Positions 27,109 to 37,900 of a DNA stretch of 53,661 bases are shown here, one piece after another; positions within the stretch are counted from its first letter, which is position 1, and each line of letters starts with the position of its first letter. Made by a program: the position numbers and the translations under genes. Source of the stretch: Pseudobdellovibrionaceae bacterium. Its GTDB lineage: Bacteria; Bdellovibrionota; UBA1018; UBA6935. The stretch spans positions 1 through 53,661 of the forward strand of contig PBMP01000111.1 of NCBI GenBank assembly GCA_002722705.1. The letters run 5' to 3'. The notes under the pieces are model-generated. The model had not been told where the DNA came from, searched no databases, and was given only the letters and a program-made list of their open reading frames with translations.

Positions 27109-28434
27109 ATGAAAACACTACCGACGCAACCTTATAAGGGGACCCGGGATTTTTATCCGGAAGATTATCGTATTCAAAAATGGATGTTTGATCAGATGCG
27201 TGAAGCAGTGCTTCGGTTTGGATATGAAGAGTATGAAGGTCCTATGCTCGAGTCTTTTGAGACGTATGCAGCAAAGACTGGAGAGGAAATAGTAAAAAAT
27301 CAGCTCTATTGGTTTGAAGATCGAGGGAAAAGAAAGGTTGCGATGCGACCTGAGATGACGCCCACTTTAGCCCGGATGGTTGCCGGTCGTTTTTTAGAGC
27401 TTCCTCAACCCATTCGATATTTTAGTATTCCTAATCTTTGGCGTTATGAAAAACCTCAGCGAGGGAGACTCAGAGAGCACTGGCAGTTGAATGTCGATGT
27501 TCTTGGAGGAGATCCTTTACTGGCAGATGCAGAAATTTTAGAGGTTGCTTTTCAAATATTAAAACAATTTAACGGAGAGTCATCAGCCCAAATTCATTTG
27601 AATCATAGAGGTCTTATGGATTTCTTTTTTGAAAATAAATTGGGACTGACTCATGAAAGTGCACTTGAAGTAACTAAAGCGATCGATGCACGAGCGAAAA
27701 TCGGGGAAGAAAAGTTTAAGGCATGGATTTTAAAATCAGGTGTTCCTGAGATAAAAATGAACGAGCTTCTTGATTTCTTTAAAAGTGATTTTAATCATGT
27801 CGTTCAAAACTATTCTTGCCCTGCAGTGGATCATTTAAAGCGTTTGTTTTCTCTTTTGGATAAAAAGGGAATGCAAGGGCAGTATGTCTTTGATCCTACG
27901 ATTATGAGAGGTGCAGATTATTACACGGGAACTGTATTTGAAATCTACGATCTTTCTCCAGAGAATAATAGAGCGATGTTTGGTGGAGGACGTTATGACA
28001 ATCTCATTGGACTTTTCGGGAAAAATCAACTTTCTGGTATTGGGTTTGGAATGGGAGATGTGACATTGAGGAATTTTTTAGAAACTCATCAGTTACTTCC
28101 AAAAATGAAGTCACCTTATGACATTTTTATTACCCTCCCTTCGGAAACTTATCAGGATCAACATGAACTGTTTGCTCGGCAACTGAGAAAAGAAGGGTTG
28201 AATGTTCTGACACCTCTTTCAGTAGGTTCTTTTAAGCAGCAGTTGAAATTAGCATCGAAATGGAAAGTTCCTATTGTGCTCCTTTTTGGAGAGTCTGAGT
28301 TTGAAAAAAATCAGGTCATTTTAAAAAATATGGAAAAAGGTGATCAACAAACAGTTGATTTTAGTAGTGTAACTGGAACTGTAAAACAGTGGAGGACTCA
28401 TGAAAAAAATGAATATGAAAAAACTAGACTCTGA
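27109..28434 (+). CDS. hisS: Histidine-tRNA ligase
   Basis: This class II aminoacyl-tRNA synthetase charges tRNA-His. Motif 1 is present around TRDFYPEDYRIQKWMF and GFEEYEGPMLE-like residues (GYEEYEGPMLESFETY). Motif 2 follows (RYFSIPNLWRYEKPQRGRLR, EHWQLNVDVLG). The HisRS-specific peptide is DPTIMRGADYYTGTVFEIYD, and motif 3 is MFGGGRYDNLIGLFGK. A C-terminal anticodon-binding domain runs from about 340. The length of 441 is within family range. It is a stand-alone housekeeping gene followed by dut, with a 35-base overlap. Confidence 0.96.
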   Translation: MKTLPTQPYKGTRDFYPEDYRIQKWMFDQMREAVLRFGYEEYEGPMLESFETYAAKTGEEIVKNQLYWFEDRGKRKVAMRPEMTPTLARMVAGRFLELPQPIRYFSIPNLWRYEKPQRGRLREHWQLNVDVLGGDPLLADAEILEVAFQILKQFNGESSAQIHLNHRGLMDFFFENKLGLTHESALEVTKAIDARAKIGEEKFKAWILKSGVPEIKMNELLDFFKSDFNHVVQNYSCPAVDHLKRLFSLLDKKGMQGQYVFDPTIMRGADYYTGTVFEIYDLSPENNRAMFGGGRYDNLIGLFGKNQLSGIGFGMGDVTLRNFLETHQLLPKMKSPYDIFITLPSETYQDQHELFARQLRKEGLNVLTPLSVGSFKQQLKLASKWKVPIVLLFGESEFEKNQVILKNMEKGDQQTVDFSSVTGTVKQWRTHEKNEYEKTRL

Positions 28435-28822
28435 ATCAATCCTTCCCACTCGAGCTCATCCTGAAGATGCAGGGTTAGATCTTTATAATTTGGAGTCTTT
28501 TGTCCTTGAACCAGGACAAGGCCATATGGCTCGCACAGGGATTGCGATGGCAATTCCTCAAGGGTATGTTGGATTGGTTGCAGATCGATCCTCTCTCGGA
28601 AAAAAAGGGTTAAAAACCTTGGGTGGAGTTATTGATGCAGGTTATCGAGGAGAAGTGAAGGTTTTGATTAGAAATCTTTCTCTTGAAACTCTTCAGTTAG
28701 AAGCGGGAGACCGAATCGCTCAGTTGTTAATTCTTCCTGTACAAACCCCTGAAGTAGTCGAAGTAGAAGACCTCGATGAGACCGTTCGTGGAATGGGTGG
28801 TTTTGGAAGTACGGGAAATTAA
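28400..28822 (+). CDS. dut: dUTP diphosphatase
   Basis: The enzyme hydrolyses dUTP to dUMP, keeping uracil out of DNA and feeding thymidylate synthesis. All five trimeric dUTPase motifs are present in 140 residues: PEDAGLDLYN, DRSSLGKKG, GGVIDAGYRGEV, GDRIAQLLI, and RGMGGFGSTG. The start ATG at 28400 lies inside hisS, with GGAGG four bases upstream. ATGs nine and fifteen bases later lie farther from the site. The 35-base overlap indicates translational coupling to hisS. Confidence 0.95.
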   Translation: MKKMNMKKLDSESILPTRAHPEDAGLDLYNLESFVLEPGQGHMARTGIAMAIPQGYVGLVADRSSLGKKGLKTLGGVIDAGYRGEVKVLIRNLSLETLQLEAGDRIAQLLILPVQTPEVVEVEDLDETVRGMGGFGSTGN

Positions 28823-29349
28823 AAAGTCTCATTCATCATTTTTTTAAAAGAACTTGGAAAAAACTGAGCAGCAAGTTCAATGTGTTCGACTTCTTCTTTT
28901 GCTATTTTTCCAAAGAGTTCAGAACTAATAGGGTCAATTTCAGCCATGAGTTTCTGAAACCTTTCTCCTGCTTGTCGTCCTCTTTCCTCCGCCGCAGCCA
29001 TATAAAGAGCAAATGACTCCGCGTCTTTTGCAGTGGTGAGAGATTTCCAGAGACGGTCAGAAACTGCGCGTTCTTCTATTTTTTGTCCAAGATCTTCCAT
29101 TCGAGAGAGAAGTTGATTGAGGTGTTTGTTTTCTGCTCTCGCTAATCCTTGCCAAGCATTTTTGAGTTGAAAAGGTGCATCTTAGAATGTGTGCGCAGCC
29201 CATAAAAAAGCATCTCTTGCTTGAATTTCAGCGAATGCGGCGGATCTGAGTCGGTCCCCAATTCCTTCAACCGTTTCAATATCTCTGGTTTTTGGAGGAT
29301 TTTTTTCTTTAATTCTAAAAATTCCCCAATCTCCAAGCTCTGTATTCAT
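28819..29349 (-). pseudogene. Ferritin-like diiron protein, interrupted by one in-frame TAA
   Basis: Read from the ATG at 29347-29349, the frame gives 55 sensible residues (ending DAFLWAAHTF). A TAA follows at 29182-29184, and the same frame then continues for another 120 residues to a normal stop. The whole 176-codon frame reads as one four-helix ferritin-like domain: AFAEIQARDAF, AENKHLNQLL, ESFALYMAAAEERGR, and KEEVEHIELAAQFF supply Glu and Glu-x-x-His metal ligands. A single A-to-T change from AAA (Lys) explains the stop. The ATG overlaps the EVE gene's end by four bases, so the two were coupled. It may be a true nonsense mutation, a sequencing error, or two separately translated parts. 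The identification as ferritin-like is by motif only. Confidence 0.8.
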
Positions 29350-29762
29350 AATCCACCTAGCTTTAAGATTCGATCAAATTCGACTTTTTTTAAAGGCATA
29401 ACTGAAAGGCGAGAGTGAGTCACTAGCGGGATTTGGGAGAGTTTTTCATCTTGTTTAATTTGTTGGAGTTCAACTTGTTTTTTCAGAGCACATAGAGGTT
29501 TGATATCCACCTTCACCCAATCTCCTTTTCTACTCGGATCAGGATCAGGGTATGCTTCTTTGAGTACTTCTGCTGTACCGACAACCGCTTTTTGTTGAAC
29601 ACTATGATAAATGAGAACGGAATCGCCCTTTTGACACTCTTTAAGGTAATTACGAGCTTGATAGTTTCTTACCCCATCCCATGATGTTTTTTTTTCTCGG
29701 ACAAGATCATCAAAACTATAGGTGCTGGGTTCTGTTTTCATTAACCAGTATTTTTTAGCCAT
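29346..29762 (-). CDS. EVE-domain protein
   Basis: The 138-residue protein is a single EVE domain (PUA-like fold): YWLMKTEPSTYSFDDL, TSWDGVRNYQARNYLKE, KGDSVLIYHSVQQKAVVGTA, and KGDWVKVDIKPLCALKKQVE. Family members bind modified bases in RNA or DNA; human THYN1 is the namesake. No methylase or restriction gene is adjacent, so a housekeeping role in RNA or nucleotide biology is more likely than restriction. The stop overlaps the start of the interrupted ferritin-like frame. Confidence 0.9.
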   Translation of the reverse strand: MAKKYWLMKTEPSTYSFDDLVREKKTSWDGVRNYQARNYLKECQKGDSVLIYHSVQQKAVVGTAEVLKEAYPDPDPSRKGDWVKVDIKPLCALKKQVELQQIKQDEKLSQIPLVTHSRLSVMPLKKVEFDRILKLGGL

Positions 29763-29816
29763 GGAGGAGGCATAACCTGGAAAACTTCAGTATTCAAGTT
29801 TGTCTCGCTATCAAAG

Positions 29817-30116
29817 CTAGTTTTTGCTCTGAACCGCGGAAACTCCTGCTGGAGTTCTCTCAACTTCCTCTTGAAAATACTCAGAAAAGCTTCCCGATTG
29901 AACGACACTCTGTAGAGGCGTTATCGATGGATGAGATTGAGCTTCAGAGTAAGCTAAGTTTTTTCCAGGAAGGACTGTCTTAGCGATGGCAACGACAAAC
30001 AGTGCGGTACAGATACATAGAGTCCACGCAATCTGTGGAAAATCTTCTGCATCGTCCTTATCGTCGGTGATTTTGTACTTACGGGTTCTAGGCGAGTGTG
30101 GGCGTAGAGAACTCAT
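29817..30116 (-). CDS. Small single-span membrane protein, unknown function
   Basis: The start is set at the ATG at 30114-30116, which has AAGGA eight bases upstream; an earlier ATG nine bases before sits on that site. The 99-residue product has a charged N-terminus (RTRKYKITDDKDDAEDFP), one membrane helix (AWTLCICTALFVVAIAKTVL, about 31-50), and a polar tail of about 50 residues (EYFQEEVERTPAGVS). Positive residues before the helix suggest the tail is periplasmic. No family is recognised. The smooth composition and good ribosome site support a real gene. Confidence 0.6.
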   Translation of the reverse strand: MSSLRPHSPRTRKYKITDDKDDAEDFPQIAWTLCICTALFVVAIAKTVLPGKNLAYSEAQSHPSITPLQSVVQSGSFSEYFQEEVERTPAGVSAVQSKN

Positions 30117-30293
30117 GTTCCGCATCCTTATTGTTAAAAATTAAGAAAAAATGACCCTAGTGTGCGTACGTCCTGCAAAGGAGTCTTTTGTTATTTTTCT
30201 AATATATCGTGATTGAATTCCTTTGAAAATGTGTCAAATAGGACAATAAACATTTTTTTTGCGATCTTTCTCGATCCAAGATAGCGTGACCAT

Positions 30294-30914
30294 ATGGGCG
30301 TTCATAACCATAATCATTCAGTGAAAAAAGAACAAAAAAAGGTCGTTTTTTTAGCTTTGGCGGTTACTTTTTTTTTCATGTTCTTTGAAATTGCTGTAGG
30401 TTACTTTTCAGGGAGTTTGGCTCTTTTATCTGATGCACTTCATATGTTTACAGATTCTGCTGCTCTTTTTGTGAGTTTAGCGGTGCTTTTAGTTAGTGAA
30501 AGAATCAAAAATATTCAATTTATTGAAAATTTAGGCGCTGCTTTGAATTCATCTCTCGTTCTTTTTTTATCAGTTTTTTTATTTTTTGAAGCTTTGGAGA
30601 GATTTTATGAACCTACCAGTGTGGAAGGAATGTGGGTTGTTATTACTGGCATTCTCGGTTTTTTTGTGAACTTTTTTGTCATGAAAATTCTTCATTCCCA
30701 ATCGAAGTCCAGTGAGCATTTAAAAGCAGCCTATCTTCATGTTCTTGGAGACTTATTTGGAAGTCTCGCGGCGATTGTTGCTGGTGGCATTATCGAGTTT
30801 GGTGGTCCTCTTTGGATTGACCCTTTAATGACTTTTTTGATTTCTTTTTTAGTTTTTGTGGCCGGTCTGAGAATTTTGAAAGTTTCAGTTCTCGGTTTAT
30901 TAAAAGCGATATAG
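30294..30914 (+). CDS. Cation diffusion facilitator lacking the C-terminal domain
   Basis: The 206-residue protein has six membrane helices with the CDF metal-site motifs HMFTD (in LLSDALHMFTDSAALF) and HVLGD. The short His-rich N-terminus (HNHNHS) may also bind metal. Typical CDF exporters have ~300 residues with a cytoplasmic ferredoxin-like dimerisation domain; here the protein stops soon after helix six. Metal-efflux activity (Zn, Co, Cd or similar) is probable from the family. Its short length is either a natural CTD-less subtype or a truncation. No frameshift is apparent after the stop. Confidence 0.85.
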   Translation: MGVHNHNHSVKKEQKKVVFLALAVTFFFMFFEIAVGYFSGSLALLSDALHMFTDSAALFVSLAVLLVSERIKNIQFIENLGAALNSSLVLFLSVFLFFEALERFYEPTSVEGMWVVITGILGFFVNFFVMKILHSQSKSSEHLKAAYLHVLGDLFGSLAAIVAGGIIEFGGPLWIDPLMTFLISFLVFVAGLRILKVSVLGLLKAI

Positions 30915-30958
30915 TTTAACCTATTGTAATTAAAAGTAAAAAATCAATTTGAAATGAC

Positions 30959-30987
30959 TTGTTCTCATGAGAAACCTTTGATATTAA
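30959..30987 (+). promoter_or_regulatory. Candidate promoter of tRNA-Arg
   Basis: TTGTTC (30959-30964) and TATTAA (30982-30987) are separated by 17 bases, which fits a sigma-70-type promoter. The -10 box ends 14 bases before the first base of the tRNA. Both boxes are only partly consensus. Confidence 0.4.
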
Positions 30988-31001
30988 ATGCTTCTTTGAT
31001 T

Positions 31002-31078
31002 GCACCCGTAGCTCAATTGGATAGAGCACTTGGCTTCGAACCAAGGGGTTGGAGGTTCGAGTCCTTCCGGGTGCGCCA
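31002..31078 (+). tRNA. tRNA-Arg, anticodon UCG
   Basis: The acceptor stem GCACCCG pairs with CGGGTGC and encodes its own CCA end. The D arm (GCTC-GAGC), the anticodon stem CTTGG-CCAAG and the T arm (GGAGG-TTCGAGT-CCTTCC) fold as a cloverleaf. The anticodon loop CTTCGAA gives UCG (31036-31038), which reads CGA/CGN Arg codons. A T-rich run follows. A degenerate HNH/AP2 gene starts 83 bases downstream, the usual setting for integrated elements. Confidence 0.95.
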
Positions 31079-31161
31079 TTGTTTTTCTTACCCACCTTAA
31101 AGCGGCATGAACCATAATAGATTGATATTTTTCTAAAGTTTAAATTAAAATTTAGATCTAA

Positions 31162-31701
31162 ATGACTAAAAAGTGGAAATATTTAAAAACAAGAGAAAAG
31201 GTGCGCGTCAAAGTTGATGAGGATGACTACGAACGACTTCTGATGCATACCTGGAAAATTATCACATCCAGTAGTGGAAAGAGGTCAGTGGTTACAAGTA
31301 TCCGTTTTGGGGATAAAGTGAAACTTGTAACTTTAGGTAAGTTTTTACTTGATCCACCTGAAGGAAAACAAGTTTATCCACGAAGGTTTAATGATGCTTT
31401 AGATTATCGTCGTGAAAATTTAATTGTTTGTACGATGCAAGAGAGACAAACAATGATTCCTAAATTAAAAAAAAGAGGAACCTCAATTTATCGTGGAGTA
31501 TCTTATATCTCTTCAAAAGACTCTTGGAGATCAAGGATTGAGTTTGACGGAAAAAGAATTTATTTAGGGGATTTTAAGAGTGAAGAAGCTGCAGCTCTTG
31601 CTTATAATGAAGCTTCTTTAAAATATTTTGGAAATCAAGGGTATCAAAATCGGATTCGAGAAAAAAATCTTCGAAAAAGATCAAAAAAGAAAAAAAAATA
31701 G
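31162..31701 (+). CDS. AP2-domain protein with degenerate HNH-type N-terminus
   Basis: The 179-residue basic protein ends in an AP2/ERF-like DNA-binding domain (about 108-160: YRGVSYISSKDSWRSRIEF, GKRIYLGDFKSEEAAALAYN) plus a Lys/Arg tail. The N-terminal half has the layout of phage and homing HNH nucleases (DYERLLMHTWKI; ALDYRRENLIVCTMQERQ), but the catalytic His position reads Tyr-Pro (KQVYPRRFNDALDYR). It is therefore probably nuclease-dead, acting only as a DNA binder or as a relic. AP2 plus HNH is a typical phage or homing-element pair. It lies just after tRNA-Arg, and no obvious ribosome site precedes it. Confidence 0.85.
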   Translation: MTKKWKYLKTREKVRVKVDEDDYERLLMHTWKIITSSSGKRSVVTSIRFGDKVKLVTLGKFLLDPPEGKQVYPRRFNDALDYRRENLIVCTMQERQTMIPKLKKRGTSIYRGVSYISSKDSWRSRIEFDGKRIYLGDFKSEEAAALAYNEASLKYFGNQGYQNRIREKNLRKRSKKKKK

Positions 31702-31869
31702 GTCTATTTTTCTCATATAGAGTAAGAATAATTCGTTTTAAATATTTTTTTTGAAATATTTTACATGTGTCAAAAAAGACAATCATCTTTATTTCGAAAT
31801 GTAGCTTTTATTGAAGGTCTGATTTGATTTTTTAACCCTTTTTATGAAAAAATAGAGTCATATCAAATA

Positions 31870-31910
31870 GAAACTCTCGTGGTAGAACGTTCAGTGGTTG
31901 TTAGAGTTTC
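31870..31910. promoter_or_regulatory. Inverted repeat upstream of the giant secreted protein
   Basis: GAAACTCT (31870-31877) and AGAGTTTC (31903-31910) are perfect inverted copies 25 bases apart, 26 bases before the ATG at 31936. It could be an operator or a leader hairpin. Nothing further supports it. Confidence 0.3.
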
Positions 31911-31935
31911 ATAATCAATTGGATTGTAGAACAGA

Positions 31936-34900
31936 ATGAAAACTCAAGATTTCATTTCTTTTTTATGGAAGAAAAATGAAAGTCCACATTTTCTTTTTTT
32001 AAAAGAAACTTTGTTTCTTCTGATTCCGTTTGTCTTTTTTCTAAAAAGTAATTTGCTTTATGGAGCTTGTGGAGCGATCGATCGTACATGGGATGCTGGA
32101 GCAGGAAATGTTCGTTGGGATTCTAGGAATAATTGGAGTTCAAATAACGAACCAGATACTTCTTCAGAGAATGCAATTATTGTGGGTGAATCCCATTTTA
32201 CTCGTATGAATCGAGATCGAACTATTGGGTGTCTAGAAATCCAATCAGGAAGGCTTGATTCAGCCTCAAATAGTCGAACGATTACGATTACCGGAGATTA
32301 CTTTAGAAATCTAACTCAAGGTTCATTAACCATTGGATCCGGAGATAATCACACTTTTGATATGGCTGGAACTGCCGATCAAACTTTTGAAAATTATGAT
32401 CCCATTCAAAATTTAACAATCAGTAATCTATCAAGTACCGTGACTCTTCCTTACCCTTTTCATGTGATGGGGAATCTCTCTCTTACTGGAACGAGTACTG
32501 TTGTTAAAGTTAACGCAGATTTGTATCTAGAAAATTCAAGTTCTCCACTGACCATTCCTTCCGGCGTTACTCTTGAAGTCAACAATGGAGCAACATTAGT
32601 TGCTTCTGGTGGAATTGTAGTCAATGGAATATTGAAATTGTCTGCAGGCTCAGTTATTAAAATAGGAAATTCTCAAATTTTAGATGTAAATCCAGGAGCA
32701 ATTATCCAACTCAATGGTTCTTCTGGAAACGTAGTCACTTTAGATTCCACAGGCACAGGTGAATCATTCTCCTTTCCGATGGATGGACAAATGAGTGCGA
32801 CCTATTTCAAGATATCTCGAATGGATTCTAGTGGACTCAATGCTACCAGTGGAACGATTCAATCTTTAGAGAATGGTGAGTTTCATAACATTCCTGCGAA
32901 TGGTTATGCATTATCGGTAGGGGCGTCGGCGTCTCTTCCTTCTACAATGGACTCAGTTGGTTTCTTTAATGATGATGCACAATCTAATGCAAGAAACTTT
33001 AATGTGAATGCTTCTTATTCAGAAAATTCAGTCTCTCTTGACTTATGGAGTGGAGACATTGGAGGCTCAAGTTTTGAGACAGATCCGACAGGTGTGATTG
33101 ACTGGGGAGGAGAAAGTGGTACAAAGCTGATCCTTCAAGACTATACGGCTTCTGGAAGTCCACTCTCATCGATTAATCAATCTGTTTCGTATGAATATTT
33201 TGGAACTTTTGCATTTTCTCTTTCTGGCAATGATATCGCTACTGATATCACTTCTGTTAAACTGACAATGACAGGAACAGCGACAGCATCAGATTTGGAA
33301 CCGATTCAAATTTTTCGTGATGCGGGAGCAGGGACCAACTGCGTGTATGATCCTGGGACAGATATACAAGTAGGTTCCGATTTGATTCTCACAGGATCAC
33401 CTCCCTCTGTGACTGTGAATTTTTCTTCAGGAGATCTTAGTCCAAATGATACATCGATTCGTTGTTTTCATTATGTCACTGGAACCTCAGCGACTGCTTC
33501 AGATGGAAGTACAATTAAGTTTTCAATTTCAGCAACTTCTGATGTGATCAATTCTCAAGGTTATGATTTCTCTGAATCTTCAGGACCTCCAGTGAGTGGA
33601 GGAACTTCTACCATTCTTGGAGCTTCAGTCAGTGAATGGAGAGGTCGAAATAGTACTAGCTGGGATTCAAATAGAAATTGGTTTGGACCCGAACCAAATT
33701 CAACTACGGATTGTGATGTCGGCTCAGGAGATCGAAGGGCTGTTTTAGATAAAAACCCCGGAAGTTGTGAGTCTGCAACTCTTTTATCTGGTGGTGAAAT
33801 TGATTGGAATAGCTCAAGTAATGTTCTTCGAGTTTATGGAAACCTTGATGTTCAATCAAGTTATACATTTTCAAATGCCACTTCAGGTGAAATTGCCATG
33901 TTTGGAACTAATAACCAAAGTATGGTGGTTTCAACTCCGTTTCCAGGGAATTTCAGAATAAATAATACGGGCGGATTAAATAATAATATTGTCACTGTAA
34001 CTGGTAATTCTACGATCAATGGAAATTTAATCATTCAAGAAGGAGTTTTAAAAATTAACGATGGAACGATTCTCACTGTTTTAGGGAATATCACAGTTGA
34101 GTCTGGCGGAACTTTAGATATTGAACCAGGAGGAATTTTAAAGCTTGGAAACGCGAGAACACTTACGGTTGATTTAGGAGGTGTTCTTTCCATGGTGGGA
34201 ACTTCTTCGAAAACGTCTTCAATGACTTCTGATTCAAATAGCTCAGGTTATCGAGTGATTGTGAATGGTGAAATTCAAGCGCAGTATTATACTTTTGATC
34301 ATTTAGGATACTCTGGTGGATTAGTTGGGGTTCAAATAAGTTCGGGAGCGAGTATTCATTCAACTTATCACCTCCAAAATGGTAGCTTCAGTTACCCTCT
34401 GTTAAATGGTGTCACTCTTCTTGATTTAGATGTCGCTATTCCTCCTGGGAACGGCTCTGAGACCTTAGATCAAATGACATTTAATTCGAGCGGTGCCCCC
34501 GTTACATTATCAATGATTACTAATATTGATACGACAAGCATCGGCAGTTCAAGTACCCTTACTTTGAATTCTTATACAGGAGATCTTGCTGATGCTTCCT
34601 TCGATAACGATGGATCCTATGGACTTGCATGGACCGGGGCAACGAATACGATCGATGTTACTCAAGAAGCCATTGGTCCAAGTACAGTCGATGCTGGATC
34701 AACATATACGATGGGACGTTATGGCTTTATTCAAACTCAAGCTGGAGCTTCTTTTTCTGATGCAGATGTGACTCAAATGAAGCTTTACCTTGCAGGTACA
34801 GCAAGTTCGAGTGATATCAGTGCGGTTAGACTTTATGCAGATTCTGACTGTGATAGTGCTTCCGGAGTATTGATTGGTTCGGGGGTATTTTCTGGGAGTC

Positions 34901-37900
34901 CTGCCAGTTTAACTTTTAATTTCAATCCAGGGGATTTCACTATTGAAGCTGATGCAGCTAGCCCCTCTGTAACCTGTATGTATGTTCAATATGATATTGC
35001 CCTGGGAGCTGTGGGAGGAGCAACTGCCGGTGTGGAATTACGTTCCTCTGTAGACGTAAGTACGGACGTTGGATACTTGGTATCTGGAAGTACCTCTATT
35101 CCACTGAGTTTGGGAAATAATGCAGTGATTGGAGCCTCATCAACAACTCTTTGGACAGGGGTAGTGAATACGGACTGGACTAACTCATCCAATTGGTCTG
35201 CAGGAGTTCCTGATTCGAATAAGTCTTGTGAAATTAATAATGTAGTGAATGATCCTCAAATTAACTCTGGTGTCACTGCCATTTGTAATCATATGACCAT
35301 CGGTAACGGTGTATTGACCTTGCAATCTGGAACATCGATCTTAGAAATTTATGGGAATCTTGAAAACACGGGTTCCATTCAGCAAAATGGTGGAACGATT
35401 CGAATGAGAGACTCAGGGTCTTCCATCGCTCAAACTCTTGAAACGGTATCTCCTATAGAAATAGATACCAGCTTGAAAACTGGGGGAGGTACCTTGTCGA
35501 TGGCAGGTTCCACATCCACACTCAACCAGTTTGTTCTGGGTGGAGCGACCTCATTTGAGTTTATTGTGCCAAGTAATCATACGCTCATTTTAAATCAAGG
35601 AGCTGTTCTTTCAGGAGGAACGTTTACTTTAAATCAAGCGGCTACGATTGAAATTCCAGATGCTCAGGGAATTACAGTCAATGGCGGAGTTTTTCAAGTT
35701 TTAGGAATTAATGATATTTATGGAGGAAGTGGCCAAAACTTAGGAACCAAAGGTCGTATTACTCATAGTGGTTCTGGACGTTGGTTTTTCTCAGCAACAG
35801 CAGGAACTGTGAGTTTAACGGGGTTTTTGTTTGAGTATTTAAATTCAGACGGTCTAAATCTCTCTGGAACAGCCAACTTGTCTGCTTTAGATGGAGGACA
35901 GTTTTCCTATTTAGATCCAACCTCAGAAACTCGTGCGATTCAATTAAATACCAGTGCATCTATTTCAGAAACAACTCCTTCAAATATTGGTTGGAACTGG
36001 GGAGCATCAAATACAACTTGTTCTGCTCCGTGTACTCCGTCTTCTTCTTCGAGTTACTATTTGGTTTATGCGCCTAACTGTGGAGGACAAACACTTACTT
36101 TTAGCGGTTGGTTTGGGAGCTTTACCACAGGATCTGCTGGTGGAGATGAAGTAATTACGGAAAGTAAGATTTATGATCTCGATGATTCGGGTCCTAATTG
36201 CCAAGTCTCAATTAGTGCAGCAAATTCTCCAGTGTCGCTTTCTTATCTCAGTGCAATTGCTTACCAGAGTGCAGTATCTGTTGAGTGGAGGACCACTCTT
36301 GAAACAGATCATATCGGTTTTAATGTTTATCGAAGTACTCAGCCTCATTCAGGCTTTGTTCAAGTCAATAGTCATATGATTCGAAATTTTCAGAATTCAG
36401 GAAATGGATCTGGTTACTATCAATTTTTAGATAATTATGTAGAAAATAGCACATTGTACTATTATTACATTGAAGATATTGCTCTTACTGGCGCAACTGC
36501 TTTTCATGGTCCGATGCAAGCAAAACCTTTGGCGAGCTTAGAATCAGCTCCGAGTCCTGGATCTGACTCTAATACCGGGAGTACAGACGAAGAAAATCAT
36601 CCCGTACCATCTATTGGAGAAATTGAAAACTCAGGCAAAGTAGATTTAGGAAGTGGTGTTTATCTTCTTTCCCAAACTCAAGATTCTTTTAGAATTGAGA
36701 TTCTTCCGTTAGCCACTCAGTTTATAAATTCTGAATGGAACGGATCTTACCAAGAGGTCAGTATTCCTGGGTACGCTAAGATGACAGATTCCGGATATCC
36801 GGAATTATTGGAACGTTCAGTATTAGTTGAGGTGGGAAAATCATTCTCATCAATCTACCCGGAGGTGGTTGTTGAATCTTTTTCTTCTTTGGGAAATCAT
36901 TTAATCGTTCCTGCTCCTTCTTGGATTCCAAATGAGTCTGGTGTTTTAGTTCCTCATTATGAAGTTAATTCAAGTGCGTATAGCGAAGGAAATTTCGATC
37001 CAGATCATTCATTTTATGTACATCCAGAAGTAAAAGAAATTGGCGGAAAATACTATGTTCAAATAGATATTTTTCCATTGCGTTTTAAAGCTTTGACAGG
37101 GGATTTAGACCATTTAGATCGTTTGGTTTTGGATGTGGGACTTGATGGCGTGGCTTGGAGTCAGCCTGAGGCAGCGTCTTTAGGTGTCTCTCCGTCTGTT
37201 ATCAACGGGAATTTAAGGATTACTTTTTCTGAAACAGGAGTTTATGAGATTACATTTGATGAATTGATTGAGCTTGGATTAAATGGACCATTTGAGGGAG
37301 TGAATATAGATGAATTAAGACTCTATTTCTGGGGTGAGGAAGTTCCGTTGCAAGTCTTTTCTTCAGATTCTGTTTTTAGTTCAGGTGATCGACTTCGTTT
37401 TTTTACTCATTATTATCCTACAGCTGATTCAAGTACGAATGAGATTGTACTCAGTCCAGATGCTATTTATGGAGAAACGACAGCTTCTTTGAGAATGGAA
37501 GAGTTTTCCGGAGACCCGGCGGGATTACCGGTGAGTGATGAATATGGAACTTATGCTAAAAAAGAGATAGAAAAGAACCTCATTGAAGTTTTTGATGAAA
37601 ATATGGGAGGAGACGAGGATCATTATTATTGGACTCAGCTTTTTCTTCCTCAAGGAGTAGGCGCACCTTATCCATCTTATTCTTATTTAGATATTCCAGT
37701 TGATTTACCTACCTTACTTCCACAGGCTCCTTATGATGTCAGTGTAAAGGTTCACTTAAAAGGAAAAGGGGTATTGGCTCAAAACCCTAAACATCAAGTA
37801 GGGATTGCTGTAAATCAACTTGATTCCATTATTGGTACTAGAGTTTTTCAGTCACAAAGTCCGGATATTGTTGAATTTAAAGTGCCTTCTAGCGTTTTTA

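Noticed and set aside
28819..29184. Selenocysteine or other recoding at the interrupting stop
   Set aside because: The codon is TAA, not TGA, and no recoding structure is evident. A simple point mutation or sequencing error is far more likely.
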